NCBI RefSeq assembly: GCF_024331145.1
Contig: NZ_JANDJO010000004.1
Location: 124,001 to 188,000 of the forward strand
Direction: 5' to 3'
Length of the DNA stretch: 64,000 bases
Source of the DNA: Shimia sp. CNT1-13L.2
GTDB lineage: Bacteria; Pseudomonadota; Alphaproteobacteria; Rhodobacterales; Rhodobacteraceae
Positions within the stretch are counted from its first letter, which is position 1; each line of letters opens with the position of its first letter. The notes under the pieces are model-generated. The model did no database searches, was not told the origin of the DNA, and saw only the letters and a program-made list of their open reading frames with translations. The translations under genes were made by a program, and so were the position numbers. Shown piece by piece: positions 45,981-54,081 of the stretch.

Positions 45981-46775
45981 GTGCGCGCCGCCTTCGTGAC
46001 TGGGGGTTCCAGCGGAATTGGTCTGGCGGCGGCAAAGCTCTTGGCGAAACGCGGGCACGTGGTGGTCATGTTTGCCAGGGATGCGGGCAAGCTGACACAG
46101 GCGGCTAATGGTGTGCGGGCCGAAACGCCGGGGGCCGAGGTGCATGTCTTTTCGGTGGATGTGAGTGACAAAAGCGCTCTTGCGGCGGTGGTTGAGGCCG
46201 CGATTGCCAAGGTGGGTGCCCCCGAAATTGCCATTGCCAGCGCGGGGATTGCCGAACCGGGATTGTTCCGCGAGCAGTCGCTTGAAGCGCACGAAACGCA
46301 GATGGCCGTGAACTATTTCGGCACGTTGTATTTCCTGCACGCTTTGCGGGGGCCGATGGCGGCGGCTGGCGGCGGCAAGGTCGGGGTGATCGCCTCTGGG
46401 GCCGCGTTCTTTGGCATCTATGGCTATGGGGCCTATGCGCCGTCGAAATTCGCCCTTCGCGGCCTTGCCGAGGTGCTTCGGCTTGAGCTGGAAGAGGACG
46501 GGATTGGCCTGACCCTCAGCTATCCGCCAGATACGGATACGCCACAGTTGGTGGCAGAAAAACGGACCAAGCCGATGGCCACGCAGAAGATCACCGAAGG
46601 CGGTGGCCTCTGGAGCGCCGAGGCGGTGGCCGCGTCGCTGCTGGATGGCATGGATGCGGGGCGTTTCGTGGATGCTCCCGGGGCGCAGATGAAGGCGCTG
46701 AACCGTTTGACCAGCCTGATTGCGCCGCTGCTGCGGTGGCATCAAGCGCGTATCATTCGCAAGGTGAACCGGTGA
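45981..46775 (+). CDS. 3-Ketodihydrosphingosine reductase-like SDR
   Basis: A 264-residue classical short-chain dehydrogenase: TGGSSGIG (7-14), catalytic S139, Y152 and K156 in AYAPSKFALRGLAE. What singles it out is YPPDTDTP (181-188) followed by RTKP (195-198), the segment that distinguishes eukaryotic 3-ketodihydrosphingosine reductase (KDSR/TSC10) from other SDRs. It would reduce the product of the upstream serine palmitoyltransferase to dihydrosphingosine with NADPH. Starts with GTG at 45981 after a GAGGGAT site; the TGA overlaps the next GTG. Caulobacter-type clusters use a different reductase (CerR, epimerase-like), so this is a distinct route. Confidence 0.88.
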   Translation: MRAAFVTGGSSGIGLAAAKLLAKRGHVVVMFARDAGKLTQAANGVRAETPGAEVHVFSVDVSDKSALAAVVEAAIAKVGAPEIAIASAGIAEPGLFREQSLEAHETQMAVNYFGTLYFLHALRGPMAAAGGGKVGVIASGAAFFGIYGYGAYAPSKFALRGLAEVLRLELEEDGIGLTLSYPPDTDTPQLVAEKRTKPMATQKITEGGGLWSAEAVAASLLDGMDAGRFVDAPGAQMKALNRLTSLIAPLLRWHQARIIRKVNR

Positions 46776-47641
46776 GCGTTGTTCAGATTGCCTATGCCGC
46801 CGGGGTCTTGCTTGCCATTGGCGCCACGACCATCGCGATCTTGATGATGGTGCCAGCCGGCCGGAAGGTTGCCAGCGACCTTGTCGGCGCATTTGGGAGC
46901 CTTGCGATCACCGCAGCCGTGTTGATTGGCGTGTTTCTGGCCGGTCCATGGGCGCTGATGGTGTTCTTTTTGTTGCTGGCCGGGCGCGTGACGTTTGAGG
47001 CGGCGCAGGTGCGCCTTGGAAACGGTTACGTTTTTGGCAGCGTGGCTGTGTTGCTGACGCTGGGCTCGGTTCTGCACGAAGCGGTGGCCCCGACGCTGAT
47101 CGCGCTTTGGTTTCTTGTCGCAGGGCGGCTGCTGGCGGTTCCGTGGGCGGACAACAGCAAATGGCGCGCCGTGATCGAGGTGCTTTTGTTTCCCGCGCTT
47201 CCCGTTGCCATCCTTGCCCAGGGGGTACTGCGTCCTGAACTGACGGCGCTGATGCTGGCGATCTATGTCCTGATTGAAACCTTCGACAGCTACGCGCTTG
47301 TGGTGGGCAAGGTCTTTGGCAGGACCAAGGCCTTTCCCGTTCTGAGCCCGCGCAAGACGGTTGAGGGGCTATTGGGCGGCACGGTCTGCCTCGTGATAAC
47401 GGCCGCAGGCGTTGCCTCTCTTGTTGGGGAACCGGTTGGTCTAGCCTGCGGTATCGCGGTGGCGGTGGGTGTGCTTGGCCTTGCCGGAGATCTTGGTGCG
47501 TCGCGGCTCAAGCGGATTGGGGGCGTTAAGGATTATCCCGTTGTTCTGAAACGGCAGGGCGGGGCCTTCGACATTTTCGACAGCTGGATCGCCGCCGGTG
47601 CGGGGGTGACGGCTGGAGCAATGCTTTGGTCGATGCTGTGA
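46772..47641 (+). CDS. CdsA-like CTP-transferase (phosphatidate cytidylyltransferase family)
   Basis: A 289-residue, polytopic membrane protein with about eight helices, of the CTP-transferase family that turns a lipid phosphate and CTP into a CDP-lipid. The family signature near the C-terminus is present but divergent: SRLKRIGGVKDYPVVLKRQGGAFDIFDSW keeps the S-x2-KR, KD, GG and D-x2-D pattern while the usual PGHGG is RQGG. A housekeeping cdsA is expected elsewhere, so this copy may act on a specialised substrate such as a ceramide phosphate or make the CDP-lipid used by the CDP-alcohol phosphatidyltransferase at 53.5 kb. GTG start overlaps the reductase stop (GTGA). Confidence 0.83.
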   Translation: MSVVQIAYAAGVLLAIGATTIAILMMVPAGRKVASDLVGAFGSLAITAAVLIGVFLAGPWALMVFFLLLAGRVTFEAAQVRLGNGYVFGSVAVLLTLGSVLHEAVAPTLIALWFLVAGRLLAVPWADNSKWRAVIEVLLFPALPVAILAQGVLRPELTALMLAIYVLIETFDSYALVVGKVFGRTKAFPVLSPRKTVEGLLGGTVCLVITAAGVASLVGEPVGLACGIAVAVGVLGLAGDLGASRLKRIGGVKDYPVVLKRQGGAFDIFDSWIAAGAGVTAGAMLWSML

Positions 47642-47681
47642 AAGGGTTGCAAGCAATGGCAGGGAAACGGACAATCACCCC

Positions 47682-48791
47682 ATGATCCGACCCGGCCCCG
47701 TTTTTCGCATCCTCGCCGTGCCGACCGTTGCACGGCTTGCCTTGCTCGTGGGGTTGGTGGTCGCCGTATTCTTGGCCGAGAGTTTCACCACGCTGATGGA
47801 AGGGGCCATCCGGCATGGCGGCGGCAGCCTGCATGTGCTGACACTGCTCGGCTATAAGGCACCTGAGATCATTGATCTTGCCCTGGCCCTTGGCATGCTG
47901 ATCGCCCTTTATTTTGCCCTGAGCGATGCGCGGCGGCGGGGAGAGCTTGTCATTCTGGCCACTAGCGGCGTGAGCTGGGCGCGCATTCTCTGGTTCGCGA
48001 TCTGGATGGGCGCGATTGGCGCCATGCTGTCGGTACTGGTGTCCGGCTATCTTGTGCCTGCTGCCCGATTTGGCGAGCGGATCACGCAGGCGGAGTTGCG
48101 AAAGGACTATATCCTGGCGCAGGTTCTGGAGGCCGGGCCGCGCAATACGCTGCAAACGATCGAGGACATCACCTTTATTGCGACCCCGCCTGCAAGCACC
48201 GAACAGGAGCGCGGCAAGCTTTTTGCCTTTCAGGCGCATCCGAGCGGATCGTGGCGCGTCGGGCAATCGCACGACTGGACCGTGACCGGGCCGGACGGCG
48301 AAGGCAGCTACCGGCTGCAAATGAACCAAACAACGGCCTATGAAGGCCTGCCAGCAGACGCCCGCCCCCTGCCAATCAGCGTCTTTCGCGCCCGGAATGC
48401 GGGGTTCGATTTCGAGATGCAGAAAATCGTTTCCGAGGTCAGCAAGGTTCGACAGACCTGGGAGCGGCCGCTGGTGCTGGGCGAGGTGCCTCTCAAACGC
48501 CTTGCCGAAGTGCTGTCGCGCGCAATCCTTGTCCCAACGGCGGCGCTTCTTGCGGTGGCTGCCGTGCTTGCGGCGGGGCGCGGCCTGATGCGGTTTGCCA
48601 GCCTGCCTCTCGCGGCGGTTCTGCTGCTGTTTTATGACGTTCTGGGCCGGACTCTTGTTCTGGATACGGTCGGCAGCCTGCCGTTCGTGGGGTTGGTGGC
48701 GTTGACGATGCTCGCCTATCTTGGACCACCGCTTGCCTATGTGCTGATGCGCGGTGAAGCGATCATGATCCCGGTCAGAGGTGACGCATGA
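47682..48791 (+). CDS. LptF-like permease (paralog)
   Basis: A 369-residue YjgP/YjgQ (LptF/LptG) family protein with three N-terminal helices, a periplasmic beta-rich domain (about residues 125-275) and three C-terminal helices. Features of the family visible here: LLGYKAPEIIDLALALGMLIALYFALSDARRRGELVILATSGVSW. LptF and LptG form the lipid-extracting permease of lipopolysaccharide transport. The canonical pair is normally found near pepA or lptD, so this seems to be a second pair, linked to a lipid biosynthesis operon. It lies 40 bases after the CdsA-like gene, with no terminator between, and overlaps the LptG-like gene by four bases. Confidence 0.82.
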   Translation: MIRPGPVFRILAVPTVARLALLVGLVVAVFLAESFTTLMEGAIRHGGGSLHVLTLLGYKAPEIIDLALALGMLIALYFALSDARRRGELVILATSGVSWARILWFAIWMGAIGAMLSVLVSGYLVPAARFGERITQAELRKDYILAQVLEAGPRNTLQTIEDITFIATPPASTEQERGKLFAFQAHPSGSWRVGQSHDWTVTGPDGEGSYRLQMNQTTAYEGLPADARPLPISVFRARNAGFDFEMQKIVSEVSKVRQTWERPLVLGEVPLKRLAEVLSRAILVPTAALLAVAAVLAAGRGLMRFASLPLAAVLLLFYDVLGRTLVLDTVGSLPFVGLVALTMLAYLGPPLAYVLMRGEAIMIPVRGDA

Positions 48792-49906
48792 GATGGCGCG
48801 GCGGAGTGGCCCGGCGCATGATTGTCATGACGCATCTGCAGGCGATTGCCTTCGTGATGTTTGTTCTGCTGACCGTTGCCATTGCCATTGACCTGACCGA
48901 GACGCTTGACGAGGTGCGGGCGCATGTTGCGGAAACAGGACAGGCGCTGCCCTTGGTATTGGCGCAATACCTGAGCTACCGGGCGGCTGATATCGTGACG
49001 CGCCTCTTGCCGATGGCCTGTCTTGCCGGGGCCTTTGTGGCGGAGCTTTTGCGTCATCAGCGCATGGAGAATGTCATCCTTGCCGCGGCAGGTGCCGGTC
49101 CGGGCATGTTCCTTGCCTCGATGTTGTGGGTTGGGGGCATCGTGGGCGGCGCACAGGTGGCGCTGGAAGGCTGGCTGCGCCCTGCGGCGGTGTTTGCCCA
49201 GACCGACCTTGGCATCGGATCTTATGCCCACCGGTTTCGTCGGGGGGAAAGTGGACCGCGCTGGTTTCTTGACGGCAATCGCGCAATCCGGGCGCGGGTT
49301 CTGAGGGACACAAACCCGGAACTGCGCGAGGTGATGGTTTTCGAAGGCGTTGATGAACCTGCGCTGCGCAGCATCACGCAGGCGGACCGTGCCATTCCCG
49401 GAGCGACCGATCAGGAATGGATTTTGGAGAACGTGGTGGTCTGGTCCCCTTCGGGTGGGCAGGTGCTGTTTCCCGTACGCCATGACCGGCTGGTGCTGCA
49501 ATTCCCGCTGCGGCAGGCGCATCTTGAGTATCACGATATCTGGAGCTTCTACCTGCCCAATGCGGCGCTTCGACAGATCGCCACCCTCGAAGGCACACCC
49601 AAAACGGCAGACGGGCAAACCGCGGTCGCACGGCGATATCTAGCGCTGTTTCTGCCCGGGGTCTTTGCCCTTCTGGGCGCCAGCCTTGCCCAGGCCGCAC
49701 GCAGTGGCCGGTTGATCGCATGGTGGCGCCTGTTGGCGTTGGGGACGCTGGGGTATGTCACGCTGGTGTCGGTCAAGGCGTTCTGGTCTCTGGGCGAAAT
49801 CGGCACGATGGCCCCCTTGCCGGCCACCACGGCGCCGTTGGTGTTCGCCCTGATCCTTGTGATGATCCTTCAGATCCGGATGAACGGGCTACCCGGCCGT
49901 CGCTAA
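48788..49906 (+). CDS. LptG-like permease (paralog)
   Basis: A 372-residue partner of the LptF-like protein with the same topology: N-terminal helices (HLQAIAFVMFVLLTVAIAIDLTETL, DIVTRLLPMACLAGAFVAELLRHQRMENVILAAAGAGPG), a periplasmic domain, and C-terminal helices (FLPGVFALLGASLAQAARSGRLI). The RHQRMENVILAAAGAG coupling region corresponds to the LptB-contacting stretch of LptG. The pair could export the operon's lipid from the inner membrane. No LptB-like ATPase is in the window, so housekeeping LptB may power it. Its 3' end overlaps the convergent cytidylyltransferase gene by 18 bases. Confidence 0.82.
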   Translation: MRWRGGVARRMIVMTHLQAIAFVMFVLLTVAIAIDLTETLDEVRAHVAETGQALPLVLAQYLSYRAADIVTRLLPMACLAGAFVAELLRHQRMENVILAAAGAGPGMFLASMLWVGGIVGGAQVALEGWLRPAAVFAQTDLGIGSYAHRFRRGESGPRWFLDGNRAIRARVLRDTNPELREVMVFEGVDEPALRSITQADRAIPGATDQEWILENVVVWSPSGGQVLFPVRHDRLVLQFPLRQAHLEYHDIWSFYLPNAALRQIATLEGTPKTADGQTAVARRYLALFLPGVFALLGASLAQAARSGRLIAWWRLLALGTLGYVTLVSVKAFWSLGEIGTMAPLPATTAPLVFALILVMILQIRMNGLPGRR

Positions 49907-50635
49907 CTGGGTGTCGCGCTCCTGAATCCGCGGCCAGATGGTGCCGATCGCACGCGAGAGCATTTCCTCGGTGTCCACCTCGCTCCACGCCAGATCAGGG
50001 ATCAGGGTGCAGGCGATATCGCGGGTCTGCGCCAACCGGATCACCGAGTCCTCGTAATCGGCCTTGGCGTCTTCAGCGAGAACCGCGCGTGCGGCGGTTT
50101 TCAGGCGCTCGGTGTCTTCGGCGTCAAACCTGCTGAGACCGGTCAGTTCGCCGAAATGGGCGCGAGGCTGGGCGTCGATCTTCTTGGACATGGTGTCGAA
50201 AATGGTTTCGTCACGGGTCCAGATGTAAACCTCGTCCCCTGATCCGGTCACGCCGGACACAAGGATTGTCGATGGCCCGTCAAGAACGGGCGCAAGCGCG
50301 GCGGTTTCGTAGATCAGATCGGATTCCAGAAGCACGAAAGGCCCCGAGAGATCTTCGAGACCGGTCATCATGGACCGAAGGCTGCCAGTGGTCGCGAAGT
50401 CAGGATTGTGCACCAGTTCGACCCCCGGCATGGTGCCGAAGATATCCTCGTATTGGTCCGCCAGATGCCCGGTCACGATGCGCACGCGCGAAACGCCTTT
50501 GGCTTGCAGGAGATTGACGGATCGCGCCACGAGCGGGGTGTCGTTGATTTTCAACAGGCCCTTGGGCGTAAGGGTGCCACGTGGCCCCATGCGGATGCCG
50601 CGCCCGGCCGCAACAATCAAGGCAGTATCTGTCAT
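49889..50635 (-). CDS. LicC-like cytidylyl/nucleotidyltransferase (phospho-alcohol activation)
   Basis: A 248-residue nucleotidyltransferase with the N-terminal signature LIVAAGRGIRMGPRG ... TPKGLLKI and a catalytic-site acid in LLESDLIYE. The C-terminal half (HFGELTGLSRF ... ADYEDSVIRLAQ ... WSEVDTEEML) resembles CTP:phosphocholine and CTP:phosphoalcohol cytidylyltransferases (LicC, and the inositol-1-phosphate enzymes of thermophiles) more than sugar-nucleotide pyrophosphorylases. A reasonable substrate here is inositol-1-phosphate (giving CDP-inositol) or another phospho-alcohol headgroup. It is the only minus-strand gene of the block's core and is divergent from the PimA-like gene, 91 bases apart. 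Confidence 0.78.
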   Translation of the reverse strand: MTDTALIVAAGRGIRMGPRGTLTPKGLLKINDTPLVARSVNLLQAKGVSRVRIVTGHLADQYEDIFGTMPGVELVHNPDFATTGSLRSMMTGLEDLSGPFVLLESDLIYETAALAPVLDGPSTILVSGVTGSGDEVYIWTRDETIFDTMSKKIDAQPRAHFGELTGLSRFDAEDTERLKTAARAVLAEDAKADYEDSVIRLAQTRDIACTLIPDLAWSEVDTEEMLSRAIGTIWPRIQERDTQLATAG

Positions 50636-50726
50636 CGTATTACAAGATCCTGAAATGGCTCGAATTTGAGGGTGAGCCTATGGTAGGGAAGAAGCGTTCG
50701 CAAGTTTCAAGGGGCCGGTTGCCACC

Positions 50727-51869
50727 ATGAAGATCGTGCAGGTTAGCCCCTATGCAATGGACCGCCCGGGCGGTGTGCAAAGCCATGTTCGTGACCTGAG
50801 CAACTGGCTGGAGCGGCAGGGCCACGACGTTCAGATCATTGCGCCTCCGGGCAAGGGGGGCGCGCCGGATGTGATGACCCTTGGCAGGGTGCGCGAAATC
50901 TCGATGCACGGCACGCATTTCGAACTAAGCCGCGCCAGCAAGAGCGAGATCGAAGGCGCGTCGATGGCGCTTTTCGACTGGGGGGCGGATGTGGTTCACC
51001 TGCATACGCCGTGGACCCCGATGCTCGGCTGGCAGGTTTGGAAGGCACTGGAGCTGCCAACCGTCGCCACCTTCCACGCGACCCTGCCGGAAGGGGGCGG
51101 GTTTGACCCGATGACATGGTTCCTGGGCCGCGCTGCCAAATACTTTGACGAGCGCCTCGAAGGTATCGTCGTGCCCTCGCGGGCGCCCCAGGCGCAATGG
51201 GAAGCGCGCGGGCATGATCCGGTTCCCAAAATTCTGGCGCCCGCGATTGATCTTTCAGAGTGGCGGGATGTCCGGCAGGGGCCGAGGCATTCCGAAGACG
51301 GGCCGCACGTGATCTATCTGGGGCGGCTGGAAGAGCGAAAAGGTGTGCATGTTCTGGTGGAAGCCTGGAAAGAGGTGTCCCGACGCCTGCCGGCTGCGCG
51401 CCTGACCATTGCAGGCAAGGGCAGCATGGAGGGCGCATTGCGCGACGCGGCGCAGGGCATGCGTTCGATCCGCTTTCTTCCGCCCCCCGACAACGAGGCG
51501 GCCCGTGCGCTGGTTGCGCGCGCCGATTTCTTTGCCGCACCAGCAACGGGCGGCGAAAGCTTTGGCCTTGTTCTGATCGAGGCGATGGCAGCGGGCACCA
51601 TACCGATTGCGGCAGAGAACGAGGGATACGCCACCGTTCTGGCCAATGGCGGCGAGACGCTGCTGGTGCCGCCGGGTGATCCTGTGGCCCTGGCGGACCG
51701 CATTGTCCTGCTTGCCTCGGACCAGCAGAAGGCGCTGGATTTGCGCACATGGGCAATGGCGCGGGCCGAAACCTTTGACGTGGCGCAGGTCGGGCCGCGT
51801 TACGTCGCACTTTATCAGGCCGCGGTGGACAAGCACGGCGCATCCGTGCCAGCGTGCGACGAAACATGA
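50727..51869 (+). CDS. PimA-like family 4 glycosyltransferase
   Basis: A 380-residue GT-B glycosyltransferase that resembles mycobacterial PimA, the enzyme that adds the first mannose to phosphatidylinositol. Shared stretches: SPYAMDRPGGVQSHVRDL (about residues 7-24; the PGGVQSHV loop of PimA), VATFHATL, GRLEERKGVHVL, LTIAGKGSMEGAL, and GGESFGLVLIEAMAAGT (275-291) with the E277/E285 EX7E pair. No other genes are between it and the downstream kinase and CDP-alcohol phosphatidyltransferase genes. In this setting it probably glycosylates the inositol lipid. GT4 enzymes are very divergent, so donor sugar and acceptor remain unproven. Confidence 0.82.
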   Translation: MKIVQVSPYAMDRPGGVQSHVRDLSNWLERQGHDVQIIAPPGKGGAPDVMTLGRVREISMHGTHFELSRASKSEIEGASMALFDWGADVVHLHTPWTPMLGWQVWKALELPTVATFHATLPEGGGFDPMTWFLGRAAKYFDERLEGIVVPSRAPQAQWEARGHDPVPKILAPAIDLSEWRDVRQGPRHSEDGPHVIYLGRLEERKGVHVLVEAWKEVSRRLPAARLTIAGKGSMEGALRDAAQGMRSIRFLPPPDNEAARALVARADFFAAPATGGESFGLVLIEAMAAGTIPIAAENEGYATVLANGGETLLVPPGDPVALADRIVLLASDQQKALDLRTWAMARAETFDVAQVGPRYVALYQAAVDKHGASVPACDET

Positions 51870-51921
51870 CAAGCAATTGACGCGCGGCGAAAACCGGCGC
51901 GAAGAGGGATAGACAACAGGT

Positions 51922-53454
51922 ATGGGCGATCTCGTGATCTCGGCCGATTTCGGCACGTCCGGTGTCAAGGTGGGCGTCGTGGACGAAAGCCTGACCCTGC
52001 TTGCACGGACGACCGAGACCTATCCCATGCATCTTGCCCCCGGCGGGATCGCCGAGCAGGCGCCGGATGACCTTTGGCAGGGTTTCGTGCGTGCGGTGCG
52101 TCGCCTTGCCGAAGAATTGCCGGACCTGCAAACCCGCGTGAACGTGATCGTGTTTTCAAGCCAGCTTTGCGGTGTGATCTGTGCCGACGAAAGTGGCGCG
52201 GCGCTGCGGCCCTGTTTGACATGGTTGGACAAAAGGGCGGCAGAGACGGGCCAGTCGCTGGTGGGCGGGTTTCCGACTGTCGCTGGGTACGGCGCGTTCA
52301 AGCTCGCCCGCTGGCTCAGGATCGCGAATGGTGCGCCGGCCAAGAACGGCATGGACCCGACGGCCAAGATCCTGTGGGTCATGCAGAACGAAGCCGATGT
52401 TTTTGCCCGCACTCGGTGGCTGCTGGATGTGAAAGACTGGCTGATCCATCGCGCCACGGGCGTGTTCACCACGAGTTCGGAAAGCGCCAACCTGACGTGG
52501 TTGATGGATACGCGCAAAGGGCGTGAAGGGTGGTCTGAAACCCTGTCGCGCATGACCGGCATCGGGTTGGACAAGATGCCGGAGATCGTGGATGGCGAAG
52601 CGGTTGTGGACCGCCTGTCCGCGAGGGCCGCGGATGAACTTGGGTTGCGGGCGGACACCGTCGTCCTTGGGGGCACATCGGATGTGACCGCGGCAGCGTT
52701 GGGATCAGGCGAGGTGGAAGACGGGGCGCTGCATGTCTCGGCGGCGACCAGCCTCTGGATTGCCGGTTTCATGCCGGGACGCGTGTTGAACGTGGCAAGT
52801 TCCTACGCCACGATTTCATCCAGCCTTAGCTATCGGCCACTGCTTGTCGCCTCGCAGGAGAATGCGGGATCGGCGATGGAGTGGGCGGTCCGGATGAGTG
52901 GCGGCAAAACCGAAGGCGAGGCGCTGGCGGGGGCATTCGACGACATGGGCACACCGCAAGCGGATGATCCCTATTTCCTGCCGTGGCTTGCCGGTGAACG
53001 TGTTCCGGTGGACAACGAAGCCGTAAGAGGCGCGTTTCACGGGCTTGCCCTGCACCATGATGCCCGCGCCATCCGTCGCGCGGCGGTCGAAGGTGTCGCG
53101 CTGAATCTGCGGTGGGCCTATGACAAGGTCAGCCGTGAACGGGGTGTTCTGACGAACCGCCCCTTGCGTATGGTGGGCGGCGTGGCGGCAAATGCCGCAT
53201 TCGCACAGACGGTTGCAGACGCACTGGATCGCGAGGTTCATGTGGGTGGCGCACGTCATGCGGGTGTTCTGGGCGCGGCGACCCTTGCGGCCAGCTACCA
53301 GGGATGGGCGCAGAACGCGTTTGAGGCGGCCGCGCGTCTGCGGCACCAGACCACGGCGACCTATACCCCCAATCCGCAGCGTGTGGATGCGCTTGCCCAC
53401 CGCAATGCGCGGCTTGAAAAAATCCGCCGCCACGTGGTGCGCAGCTACCAGTAG
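51922..53454 (+). CDS. FGGY-family carbohydrate kinase (xylulokinase-like)
   Basis: A 510-residue kinase of the FGGY family. Residues ISADFGTSGVKVGVVDE (about 5-21) form the phosphate-1 ATP loop; TWLDKRAAE, the substrate-side segment; VLGGTSDVTAAALGSGEVEDG and the C-terminal RMVGGVAANAAFAQTVADALDREV complete the second ATPase half. The substrate could be a ketose, or the polyol inositol, which would then be supplied as inositol phosphate in salvage. Its place between the PimA-like and inositol-phosphate-synthase-like genes is unusual for a sugar-catabolism kinase. It begins 52 bases after the glycosyltransferase and is 9 bases before the next gene. Confidence 0.85.
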   Translation: MGDLVISADFGTSGVKVGVVDESLTLLARTTETYPMHLAPGGIAEQAPDDLWQGFVRAVRRLAEELPDLQTRVNVIVFSSQLCGVICADESGAALRPCLTWLDKRAAETGQSLVGGFPTVAGYGAFKLARWLRIANGAPAKNGMDPTAKILWVMQNEADVFARTRWLLDVKDWLIHRATGVFTTSSESANLTWLMDTRKGREGWSETLSRMTGIGLDKMPEIVDGEAVVDRLSARAADELGLRADTVVLGGTSDVTAAALGSGEVEDGALHVSAATSLWIAGFMPGRVLNVASSYATISSSLSYRPLLVASQENAGSAMEWAVRMSGGKTEGEALAGAFDDMGTPQADDPYFLPWLAGERVPVDNEAVRGAFHGLALHHDARAIRRAAVEGVALNLRWAYDKVSRERGVLTNRPLRMVGGVAANAAFAQTVADALDREVHVGGARHAGVLGAATLAASYQGWAQNAFEAAARLRHQTTATYTPNPQRVDALAHRNARLEKIRRHVVRSYQ

Positions 53455-53463
53455 GAGAGCGAT

Positions 53464-54081
53464 ATGATCGACGGGCTTATCAAATCCAAGATCGACCCGA
53501 TGTGGGAGGCCATGTCGACACCGCTTGTCCGCGCCAAGTGGACACCCAATCAGGTGACCTTTGCGGGGCTGGTGCTGATCATTCTGGTCTCGGCAGCCTA
53601 CCTCTGGCACGGCAACCCGTGGATCTATGGGCTGACGCTGGCGGTGGCTTTTGCCTTTGATGCGCTGGACGGAGCGGTGGCGCGCCGGCGGGACATGCGC
53701 AGCAAGGCAGGTGGGTATTTCGATGCCATGGTGGACCGCTATCAGGAACTTGCCGTTCTGGGCGCATTGGCGTGGATGCACGACCTTTGGGCGCTGGCGC
53801 TGCTGGCCTTTTCGGGCAGCGTTATCACCAGCTATGCCAAGGCGCGCACTGCCATCGAAATCCCGATCAGCAACGAGGATTGGCCGGACTTTTTCGAACG
53901 GCTTGAGCGGGTGATCTTTCTCTGTGTGATGCTGGTGATCGCGGGCGTGTTTCGCACCCACGCAGACCTGATCGTGATGGGCGGACTTGCCATATTCGCG
54001 CTATTGTCACACGCAACGGCGCTTCAACGGGCGCGGCGTGCCACGGCCATGTTGCGAAACGAGGATCAGGCGCGCAAGTAG
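53464..54081 (+). CDS. CDP-alcohol phosphatidyltransferase, inositol-phosphate-synthase-like
   Basis: A 205-residue membrane enzyme with the full CDP-alcohol phosphatidyltransferase signature D66-x2-D69-G70-x2-A73-R74-x8-G83-x3-D87-x3-D91 and about six helices. The GGYFDAMVDRYQE ending is close to archaetidylinositol-phosphate synthase and phosphatidylinositol-phosphate synthase and less like PgsA or Pcs. It would transfer inositol-1-phosphate onto a CDP-activated lipid, or use CDP-inositol with a lipid alcohol such as ceramide. Third gene of its operon; ATG 53464 follows GGAGAGCGAT. It overlaps the convergent FRAG1-like gene by 16 bases. Confidence 0.86.
   Translation: MIDGLIKSKIDPMWEAMSTPLVRAKWTPNQVTFAGLVLIILVSAAYLWHGNPWIYGLTLAVAFAFDALDGAVARRRDMRSKAGGYFDAMVDRYQELAVLGALAWMHDLWALALLAFSGSVITSYAKARTAIEIPISNEDWPDFFERLERVIFLCVMLVIAGVFRTHADLIVMGGLAIFALLSHATALQRARRATAMLRNEDQARK

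Noticed and set aside
47682..49906. Canonical LPS-export LptF/LptG
   Set aside because: No lptD, pepA or other LPS transport genes are near and the pair is in a lipid-synthesis operon. This cannot be excluded without the rest of the genome.
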